A stretch of 7,172 nt of DNA from NCBI GenBank assembly GCA_025457805.1, contig JALOTR010000134.1, positions 1-7,172 on the forward strand, given 5' to 3'. Positions 1 to 5,677 of this stretch are shown piece after piece. The translations under genes were made by a program, and so were the position numbers. Source of the DNA: Akkermansiaceae bacterium (GTDB lineage Bacteria; Verrucomicrobiota; Verrucomicrobiia; Verrucomicrobiales; Akkermansiaceae). Position 1 is the first letter of the stretch; every line of letters starts with the position of its first letter. Below the pieces are notes generated by a model. That model did no database searches. It saw nothing but the letters and a program-made list of their open reading frames with translations, and was not told the origin of the DNA.

Positions 1-239
1 GTAGATTCATCACATAGAATACCAAAGACAGAGCAACACTGTATCTCAACATTCAGTAAATTATCAAGAACAGCTACGAGTGATGTCTGAATTCCTACCA
101 CAGTATCCGAGTGCAAGCCCTGATATTTGCAATCCGCCTCTTCATTGATTCGCTGCAAATCTAACAAGCTGTTGACACGACTATTTGACAAAACTGGCTT
201 TGCGGCATACACAACAGTGTTGAAAAGGACCAGATCGGC
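1..239 (-). pseudogene. Partial hAT-transposon-derived (KIAA1586/ZNF862-like) protein fragment, open to window edge
   Basis: The minus strand is open from 239 to the window edge (79 codons), with a TGA at 242-240 just before it and no start codon needed if it is an internal fragment. The translation contains, in order, LFNTVVYAAK, SLLDLQRIN, GLHSDT, AVLDNLLNVEI and FGILCDEST. From memory, this order matches the middle of metazoan hAT-derived proteins of the KIAA1586/ZNF862/DUF4371 type: a Y-x-AK segment, an L-x-LQ-x-N segment, an LHS segment, then an FGIxxDEST motif leading into the transposase-like fold. GC is about 42% by my count against about 57% in the operon. The open frame ends where composition changes, so the piece looks truncated at about 225-240 and runs out of the window at the other end. 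It may be a chimeric contig join with host DNA, or a genuine insertion. The family call is recognition by eye; the open frame itself is certain. Confidence 0.45.
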
Positions 240-274
240 TCATTTCGCTGGTCGTGTTACGCCCGTCTGTTCTG

Positions 275-340
275 AATGGAGCGCCGGCTTAAGCCGGCCC
301 GTATTCCATTCATGCTGCCGGCTAAAGCCAGCGCTCCATT
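275..340. repeat. Long inverted repeat (REP-like) just upstream of the operon
   Basis: Two 24-base arms at 275-298 and 317-340 are inverted copies of each other with 22 of 24 positions matching, separated by an 18-base loop (299-316). The left arm contains a perfect 16-base palindrome at 283-298 (GCCGGCTTAAGCCGGC), so alternative folds are possible. GGAGCGCCGGCTTNAGCCGGC-type repeats are, from memory, common as dispersed intergenic elements in Verrucomicrobia. No T-run follows the right arm, so a simple intrinsic terminator is unlikely. The right arm ends 7 bases before the ATG at 348, so in mRNA the hairpin would sit against the first start codon of the operon. An upstream ATG at 276 lies inside the left arm, and starting there would translate the repeat. 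Confidence 0.8.
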
Positions 341-347
341 TTCCATT

Positions 348-1133
348 ATGCCCATGATCTTAGAACACCTCGCATGGCCGGAAATCGAAACTTTGCGTGA
401 ACAAAACGGCGGGCTCCTCATGCTTCCGTTAGGCGCCACGGAACAACATGGCCCGCACCTACCGGTGGCGATGGATACCCTATTGGCTGAAGCGGTTTGC
501 CATGCCGCTTCATCGCTTACCCATGTTCCGGTGCTCCCAGCCCTGCGCTACACCACCTCGCAGGGCCACACGACCAAATGGCCAGGCACCTTCTCGTTGC
601 GTCACGAAACATTCATTCACACACTGAGTGACATCGCCGCATGGGCGCATGCCACCGGATGGAAGCGACTGCTTTTCGTCAACTCGCATTTTGGCAATGA
701 TGCTTCGGCGCGCGTGGCAATGGATTTACTACGACTCTCGTACTTGGGAAAACTCCAGATCGGGCTCGTCCATGTTTTCAAACTGAGCGACTCCATCTGG
801 GCCGAATACACGGCGGACGCTGCCGACCTCCACGCCAATCAGGCGGAAACCTCGCTGATGCTACATCTCCATCCGGAACTCGTCCACATGGATCGTCTCA
901 GTACCTCCGATGACCAGGATCGGACGGTCGGAACCGTGTTTTCCCACCCCGTCGCCCAAACCAGCCTCAACGGAGTGACGGGTTATCCCTCCCGCGCCAC
1001 AGCGGAGCAGGGGAAGCGCCTGTTCGATTCGATGGTGCACGCCCTCGTTGAAACCCTCAACCGTGCGATCCTTGAGGAACCTCCACTTCCGTCCGAAGAT
1101 TGGTCGGATCTAACACCTGTGCCCCATGTCTGA
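348..1133 (+). CDS. Creatininase-family amidohydrolase
   Basis: Predicted cytosolic metal-dependent amidohydrolase of 261 residues, close to the roughly 240-270 usual for the creatininase family. Family members hydrolyse C-N bonds of cyclic amides or small amides (creatinine to creatine), deformylate pyrimidine precursors, or trim peptides (MftE). Metal-ligand motifs: GATEQHGPHLP with E32 and H34, D43 in VAMD, H114 in NSHFGN, and HANQAETS with E167. True creatininase has NGHYEN with a ligand Glu; here that place is G116, as in the NGHGGN subgroup, so creatinine itself is not assured. I chose ATG 348 (354 is equally possible) because the in-frame ATG at 276 would add 24 residues encoded by the inverted repeat. 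There is no clear Shine-Dalgarno sequence. It is first in the five-gene operon and its last 8 bases overlap the next gene. Family is confident; substrate is unknown. Confidence 0.88.
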   Translation: MPMILEHLAWPEIETLREQNGGLLMLPLGATEQHGPHLPVAMDTLLAEAVCHAASSLTHVPVLPALRYTTSQGHTTKWPGTFSLRHETFIHTLSDIAAWAHATGWKRLLFVNSHFGNDASARVAMDLLRLSYLGKLQIGLVHVFKLSDSIWAEYTADAADLHANQAETSLMLHLHPELVHMDRLSTSDDQDRTVGTVFSHPVAQTSLNGVTGYPSRATAEQGKRLFDSMVHALVETLNRAILEEPPLPSEDWSDLTPVPHV

Positions 1134-1545
1134 AATACCCTTGCACCATGGTGGCTGCCTGTGTGGCGCGATCCGCTACGAAGTCCGCGGCCCGGCCATG
1201 CAAACCAGTTTTTGCCATTGCGAGGACTGCCGCAAGGCAAGTGGTGCTCCTGCCGTGGCTTGGACATTCTTTCCCCCCAATTCGCTGCGCTGGACCCAAG
1301 GAGCACCCCGCGAAATCCGCTTTGCGGAGCGCATCCGTTCCTTCTGCGCCGATTGCGGCAGCCCGCTTCTTTTCACGGACCCCGCACTGCCGCAGTTCAC
1401 CGAAGTCAACACCTGCTCGCTCGATGATCCCGCTGCCTTCCCGCCCGGCGATCAATGCTGGGTCGCCGATGAAATCCCATGGATGCATTCCGTTCCAAGC
1501 CTCCCGCGTTTCGAACTTACCTCGCCACTACCGGTCGATGAATGA
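1126..1545 (+). CDS. GFA family (CENP-V/GFA) zinc-binding protein
   Basis: Small zinc protein of 139 residues with the cysteine pattern of the glutathione-dependent formaldehyde-activating (GFA) family: GGCLCGAIRY (C11, C13), FCHCEDCRKASG (C30, C32, C35) and FCADCGSPL (C74, C77). The founding member, Gfa of Paracoccus, was described as promoting S-hydroxymethylglutathione formation from formaldehyde and glutathione, but most short members like this one have no proven activity. The start at 1126 gives the usual spacing before GGCLCG and overlaps the creatininase-family gene by 8 bases, which suggests translational coupling. With a Rieske oxygenase in the same transcript, a role in handling formaldehyde from oxidative demethylation is plausible. 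That is inference from context. Family assignment is firm. Confidence 0.9.
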   Translation: MSEIPLHHGGCLCGAIRYEVRGPAMQTSFCHCEDCRKASGAPAVAWTFFPPNSLRWTQGAPREIRFAERIRSFCADCGSPLLFTDPALPQFTEVNTCSLDDPAAFPPGDQCWVADEIPWMHSVPSLPRFELTSPLPVDE

Positions 1546-2222
1546 TGATCACCTCCCTTGGCGAGATACAGTTTCGATCCATACCCGCCGGAACTTTCCG
1601 GATGGGTGGTTCCATGAATGACAAGTTTGTCACGGATGTCGAAATGCCAAGTCATGAAGTCATGGTCACTGCGTTCCTTATCTCGGTCCATCCGGTGACT
1701 TGGAAGCAATGGAATCAGGTCACAAACCAAAGTGCCAACTTCGATGATCTGCCGGTGACTGGCGTATCATTTCAGGAAGCAACTGAGTTTGCACGGTCGC
1801 TTGATGCCCGCTTGCCGACCGAGGCGGAGTGGGAGTATGCGTGCCGTGCATCATCGAGCAGCTTGTTTCCTCATGGGGCGCGATTGGAACACTCGCATGC
1901 CAACTATCTCTATGATGAAAGCGGGGAAGAGGTGGGTTGTGGCGGCCTTACTCCGGTTGGGACTTATGCGCCCAACGACTTCGGACTTCATGACATGATC
2001 GGGAATGTTTGTGAGTGGACTGCCGACTTGTGGCATCCGAGTTATGTTAATGCGCCTTGTGATGGCAGTGCATGGATCGCTGGCGGCCAGCCCGCCAAGC
2101 GCGTGATCCGAGGTGGGGCATGGGATCAGTTGCCCCGAACGCTCCGCGCATCGTGGCGGGATTGGGCTCCGGAATCGGCGCGTTGGGACAATCTGGGATT
2201 CCGGTTGGCACGCGATTTATAG
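1542..2222 (+). CDS. SUMF1/FGE-like domain protein lacking the catalytic cysteines
   Basis: A single formylglycine-generating-enzyme-like fold of 226 residues with no signal peptide. Visible motifs: IPAGTFRMG (14-22), the VTWKQW segment (about 52-57), LPTEAEWEYACR (91-102), NDFGLHDMIGNVCEWT (145-160), RVIRGGAWD (187-195) and NLGFRLAR (217-224). Aligning RGGAWDQLPRTL to the human FGE segment GGSYMCHRSYC places Q196 and L201 where the two copper-binding catalytic cysteines (C336, C341) should be. It is therefore probably not a formylglycine-generating enzyme, despite two sulfatase genes nearby on the other strand. Cysteine-less relatives include PvdO of pyoverdine synthesis and the C-terminal domain of EgtB, which supports either a different oxidative role or a scaffold. 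EgtB's iron-binding DinB domain is absent. It starts in an ATGA overlap (1542-1545) with the GFA gene. Confidence 0.9.
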   Translation: MMITSLGEIQFRSIPAGTFRMGGSMNDKFVTDVEMPSHEVMVTAFLISVHPVTWKQWNQVTNQSANFDDLPVTGVSFQEATEFARSLDARLPTEAEWEYACRASSSSLFPHGARLEHSHANYLYDESGEEVGCGGLTPVGTYAPNDFGLHDMIGNVCEWTADLWHPSYVNAPCDGSAWIAGGQPAKRVIRGGAWDQLPRTLRASWRDWAPESARWDNLGFRLARDL

Positions 2223-2229
2223 TTATCTC

Positions 2230-3078
2230 ATGAAATTGGAACTCTACAAAACCCTCTGGGGACACAAAGGCACGGCGGCCTCCGCAGTGGCTTGTGCTCT
2301 TGAAGCCGGTTTTCATGGGATCGAAGGTCCGGTTCCGGAAGATTCTGCTTCGAGAGTCGCATTTCTCAGCGAAATTGCCGGAGTTCCATGGATTGCGGAA
2401 ATCAGCACCTGCACGCCGCCGGGTGAGTATCTACCCCGTCCGCATCTTTCGCCGGAGGATCATTTGGCATCACTCGAAGCAGGAATTCTCCGCAGCCTTG
2501 TTGGAGAGCCCCGTTTCATTACCACCATGGCGGGTTCCGATGCATGGAGTCTCGATGAGGTGCTCCGATTCCATGAACGGGTGATGACTCTTCAGGAAAA
2601 ACATGGCATTGTCATCTCGGTGGAAACCCACCGGGGACGTCCTACATTCCATCCCTGGCGCACGATGGAAATCCTCAGGGCATTTCCCGAATTGCGGCTC
2701 ACTTGTGATTTCAGTCATTGGTGTGTGGTGACTGAAAGATTGATCCTCGATCAGGAACCGGAGATGTTGCGTCAAATTGCAAATCATGTTCACCATGTGC
2801 ACGGTCGTGTGGGTTATGCGCAAGGCCCACAAGTGCCGGATCCCCGCGCGCCTGAACATGCCGATGATCTTGCCGCACACGAGCGCTGGTGGGATGTCCT
2901 CTTTGCCGCGATGCAAAAGCGGGGCATGGAAACCGCCACCCTCACTCCGGAATCGGGGCCGGACGGATATCTTCATTGCCAGCCATTCACCTGCGAGCCA
3001 GTTGCCGATCTATGGGAAATCAACCGATGGATCGGACTCCGACAACTTGAACGTTTCAACCCACGATCCCTGCCATGA
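2230..3078 (+). CDS. Sugar phosphate isomerase/epimerase-type TIM barrel protein
   Basis: A 282-residue protein of the xylose-isomerase-like TIM barrel superfamily (AP_endonuc_2). The expected metal-binding series along the barrel strands is visible: E132 in VISVETHRG, D160 in LTCDFSHW, H191 in HVHGRVGY and E241 in LTPESGP, with H134 and H163 beside them. Members isomerise or epimerise sugars and polyols, or act on hydroxypyruvate or inosose-like substrates. Nothing here fixes the substrate. A longer frame opens at 2113, but it lies inside the SUMF1-like gene and its first 39 residues are not family-like. ATG 2230 gives a proper first strand (MKLELYKTLWG) and sits 7 bases after the preceding stop. 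It ends in an ATGA overlap with the Rieske gene, so the two are probably translated together. No clear ribosome-binding site. Confidence 0.87.
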   Translation: MKLELYKTLWGHKGTAASAVACALEAGFHGIEGPVPEDSASRVAFLSEIAGVPWIAEISTCTPPGEYLPRPHLSPEDHLASLEAGILRSLVGEPRFITTMAGSDAWSLDEVLRFHERVMTLQEKHGIVISVETHRGRPTFHPWRTMEILRAFPELRLTCDFSHWCVVTERLILDQEPEMLRQIANHVHHVHGRVGYAQGPQVPDPRAPEHADDLAAHERWWDVLFAAMQKRGMETATLTPESGPDGYLHCQPFTCEPVADLWEINRWIGLRQLERFNPRSLP

Positions 3079-4253
3079 ATCTGATAGAATCCATCGAGGC
3101 TGCTGCCGCGCTTCCCCGCGAGCGCTCGGAGTCCTTGCCTGCCGGCGCTTACTGCGATCCATCCTTCGCCGAGTTCGAACGGACGGAAATTTTCCGCAAA
3201 GAGTGGATTTCCTTATGCCATATCTCCCAGTTGCGGACTCCAGGTGATTTCATCCGTGTGGATGTGGCTGGTGAACCTCTCATCGTCACCCACGGGAAGG
3301 ATGGGCAAATTCGTGTCTTGTCCCGCACTTGCCGGCATCGTGGCATGGATGTCATGCCTACGGGTTTCGGGCATCCGGATGAGGGAAATCGACGGGTGAT
3401 CCTTTGTCCGTATCATCTGTGGAGTTATGATCTCACAGGAAAGCTGGTAGGTGCTCCGGAGATGCAACAGGCGGAGGGATTTGATCGATCCGAAGTCTGT
3501 CTCCATGCCTTTCGCTCTGAGATTTGGGAAGGTTTTGTGTTTGTGGATTTATCCGGTGATGCGCCACCCCTGGCTGGGAAACTGGAAGATCTCCGCAGTG
3601 GTTTTCTCGGGAAATGGGATCTGGCATCGGCGGAAGTGGTGTGGTCCGCGCATTGGAACTGTGAGTTCAACTGGAAGGTGCTGGTTGAAAACTTCATGGA
3701 ATGTTATCATCATCTCGGTGCCCATCGCAAAACGCTTGAGCCTTTTCTGCCTGCCAAGGGATGCTGGACCGAGCCATGTCATCCCCATTTTTCGGCCATG
3801 CATCTTCCACTGAAGGAAGCCATGCGGGATGAAATCCGTTCTGCCGGACAGGCGGAGACAGCCTTTCCTGTGTTTCCGGGTTTGGGCATTGAGGATTGCC
3901 TCGAATGGTCGATCTATCTGGCTTACCCGAACTGCCTCTTCTTCAATGCGCCGGACCGGGCCTATTGGTATCGCATTCTTCCGACAGGTCCCGAAACCAG
4001 CAGTCTGGTCACCACCATGCTCATCTGCCCTGAAGCGAAAGAGATTCCCGGTTATGATGCCATCCTGCAAAAGGAGATTCAGGCTGGGATCGATTTCCAC
4101 ATGGAGGACATGGAAATGTGTACTGCCACTCAACGGGGAATGAAATCCGCCGGATATGCTCCGGGACGACTCAGCCATTTGGAAGAGACGATCTGGCAAC
4201 TGCAGAAGTATCTTGCGGCCATGATCCAATGCAGCGCAGCAGCAAAATCATGA
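3075..4253 (+). CDS. Rieske non-heme iron oxygenase, alpha subunit (quaternary-amine oxygenase-like)
   Basis: Terminal oxygenase of 392 residues. The N-terminal Rieske [2Fe-2S] ligands are C86 and H88 (TCRHRGMD) and C111 and H114 (CPYHLWSYDLTGK). The catalytic domain has VENFMECYHHLGAH, with iron ligands H212 and H217, and probably D345 in HMEDMEMC as the third. E209 takes the place of the usual bridging aspartate, as E205 does in carnitine oxygenase CntA, and the ENFxECYH signature is shared with glycine betaine and choline oxygenases. The C-terminal TQRG...YAPGRLSHLEE segment also fits that group. The Rieske loop between H88 and C111 is 22 residues, longer than the common 15-17. The likely reaction is hydroxylation or oxidative demethylation of a small, perhaps N-methylated, substrate. 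It needs a reductase, and none is encoded here. It is last in the operon. Its stop is 4 bases from the convergent sulfatase's stop. Confidence 0.93.
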   Translation: MNLIESIEAAAALPRERSESLPAGAYCDPSFAEFERTEIFRKEWISLCHISQLRTPGDFIRVDVAGEPLIVTHGKDGQIRVLSRTCRHRGMDVMPTGFGHPDEGNRRVILCPYHLWSYDLTGKLVGAPEMQQAEGFDRSEVCLHAFRSEIWEGFVFVDLSGDAPPLAGKLEDLRSGFLGKWDLASAEVVWSAHWNCEFNWKVLVENFMECYHHLGAHRKTLEPFLPAKGCWTEPCHPHFSAMHLPLKEAMRDEIRSAGQAETAFPVFPGLGIEDCLEWSIYLAYPNCLFFNAPDRAYWYRILPTGPETSSLVTTMLICPEAKEIPGYDAILQKEIQAGIDFHMEDMEMCTATQRGMKSAGYAPGRLSHLEETIWQLQKYLAAMIQCSAAAKS

Positions 4254-4300
4254 GAAGTTATTTCGCAGCGTCCCGGAGTTCTGCGAAACGGGTTCTCATG
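4249..4300. terminator. Nested stem-loop across the convergent stop codons; candidate terminator
   Basis: CATGAGAA (4249-4256) pairs perfectly with TTCTCATG (4293-4300), and inside it TTTCGCAG (4261-4268) pairs perfectly with CTGCGAAA (4281-4288). A 4x4 internal loop lies between the stems and a 12-base loop at the tip. The structure covers the last Rieske codons and stop, the 4-base gap, and the 3' end of the sulfatase gene. Read on the minus strand, the stem is followed by ATTTTGC, a short U tract, so it could be a weak intrinsic terminator for the sulfatase operon. On the plus strand no U tract follows, and any termination there would need Rho or collision. The pairing is read directly from the sequence; the function is inferred. 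Confidence 0.55.
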
Positions 4301-5634
4301 GAGTCGAGGATCTCCTTTGCGTCCGCATCCTTGACCCGATCCCGTTCTTCAATGGGATCGGACTTGAGGTGAAAGAGCTGTTCAGTTTTGAAATCCGGCC
4401 AGTAGAAGTATTTCCAGTCCTTGTTGACCAGTGCTTGGGAAGACGGAATGAAATCGATGTTCTTGATGGTTGCGTGTTCGTAGAAAAAGTCCGTTCTCCA
4501 CGAGGGGGCGGATTCTGATAGATACAAAGGGGCAAGATCCTTGCCCTGCATCGAATCCGGTGGCGTAAGGCCGGCAACACGCAAAATGGTGGGGGCGAGG
4601 TCCACATTGAGTGCGAACTCCGCGCTGGTGCGCTTGGGTTTTTCCGACTTCATCCGTGGATCGGATAGGATCAGCGGAACCCGGATGCTTTCTTCATGCG
4701 GATACCATTTGTCGGCGAGGCCGTGTTCGCCGTGGAAATAGCCATTGTCGGCGGTGAAGATGATGAGGGTGTTGTCACGGAGATTCAATTTCTCCAATTC
4801 ATCGATCACCGCCCCGCAAGTGCTATCGACTTCGGTGGCGAGACGATAATAGTTTTTCATCATCGTTTGATACTTTTCCGGAGTATCAAATCGCCAATGC
4901 CAGCGATTGCGGCCTTCGTTTTTCTCGTTGGCGATGAAGGGAGGAAGGCGGCGGAAGGACTCTTCGGTTGCATTGACCGGAACCGGGATGGTGACGTCCT
5001 GATAGAGTTTCATGCTTTCCGGTTGCGGGAGGAATTGCAGGGGATTGGAATCCTCCGCATGGGTGGCGAAGAAGGAGAGGGTGAGGCAGAAGGGTTTTTC
5101 CTGGGGTCTTGTGCGGAGGAATTCAAGCGCGTCCTCTTCGTTCTTCCGAGTGACATGGATTTTGGTGCCATCGGCTTGCTTGATCCAATGGGTCCCGGAA
5201 TAGGAGCGTCCGAAGTCATAGCGTTTTTGTGGAAACTTGCCGTTATGCCATTTCCCGATGTGGCCGACGTGATAGCCGTTTTCCTTGAGAATTCCTGGAT
5301 AGGTTTGTTCCCACGGGGTCTTGAACATTTCGAAGGCCGGATTGCCATGTCTGGACATCCATTGCCCGGTCAACAGCGATGCGCGACTCACTCCACAAAT
5401 GGCGGTGGTGACGCAGGCATGGGTGAAGCGCAGGCCTTCATCTGCGAGACGGTCAAGACGGGGAGTTTTCACCACCGGATTGCCAGCACAGCCCAAGGTG
5501 TCATGGCGCCAGTCGTCGGCATAGAGGATGACGATGTTCATCGGCTTTTCTGCCGCAATTGAAATCCCATGGAGTGCCAGGGATAGCAGGGCAATGGTGC
5601 GAATCATCAGCAGATAGGGTTTGGATGGGTTCAT
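4258..5634 (-). CDS. Secreted type I sulfatase, CxVSR active-site variant
   Basis: Alkaline-phosphatase-fold sulfatase of 458 residues from ATG 5634. The N-terminus [21 protein letters not shown]...ISIAA|EK is a typical Sec signal peptide, so it acts in the periplasm or outside. Metal and active-site features: D40-D41 (LYADDWRHD), the formylglycine motif C80-G-V-S-R84 followed by ASLLTG, K128 and H130 (GKWHNGK), H192, D296-N297 ([12 protein letters not shown]) and K309. Valine replaces the proline of canonical CxPSR; the Cys means activation by FGE or anSME in trans. A longer frame from 5703 would overlap the upstream sulfatase by 26 bases and has GGAGGG 11 bases upstream, but it would bury the signal peptide behind 23 residues, so I prefer 5634. 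It lies 43 bases downstream of the other sulfatase gene and is probably cotranscribed. Natural substrate is unknown; a sulfated glycan is likely. Confidence 0.92.
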   Translation of the reverse strand: MNPSKPYLLMIRTIALLSLALHGISIAAEKPMNIVILYADDWRHDTLGCAGNPVVKTPRLDRLADEGLRFTHACVTTAICGVSRASLLTGQWMSRHGNPAFEMFKTPWEQTYPGILKENGYHVGHIGKWHNGKFPQKRYDFGRSYSGTHWIKQADGTKIHVTRKNEEDALEFLRTRPQEKPFCLTLSFFATHAEDSNPLQFLPQPESMKLYQDVTIPVPVNATEESFRRLPPFIANEKNEGRNRWHWRFDTPEKYQTMMKNYYRLATEVDSTCGAVIDELEKLNLRDNTLIIFTADNGYFHGEHGLADKWYPHEESIRVPLILSDPRMKSEKPKRTSAEFALNVDLAPTILRVAGLTPPDSMQGKDLAPLYLSESAPSWRTDFFYEHATIKNIDFIPSSQALVNKDWKYFYWPDFKTEQLFHLKSDPIEERDRVKDADAKEILDSMRTRFAELRDAAK

Positions 5635-5677
5635 GGATATGGGTTTCTTGGATGATAATGAATGGAGGTAATTCGAA

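Noticed and set aside
172..213. TTGACA boxes at 172-177 and 185-190 as a promoter for the operon
   Set aside because: No convincing -10 box lies at 16-18 bases, and both fall inside the foreign-looking open frame, so the matches are probably chance.
276..347. Upstream in-frame ATG at 276 as the start of the creatininase-family gene
   Set aside because: The added 24 residues are encoded by the inverted repeat and precede the normal family N-terminus (MILEHLAWPE).
1100..1621. Plus-strand open frame of 173 codons overlapping the GFA gene
   Set aside because: It is another frame of the GFA gene, which has the full zinc-cysteine pattern. This one has only composition-driven residues.
2113..2229. 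Longer start for the TIM-barrel gene at 2113
   Set aside because: It lies wholly inside the SUMF1-like coding region in another frame, and its residues do not resemble the family. ATG 2230 gives the expected first beta strand.
4696..5562. Long plus-strand open frame (288 codons) within the sulfatase region
   Set aside because: It is antisense to a clear sulfatase gene and its translation shows no family features; it is a shadow of the real gene.
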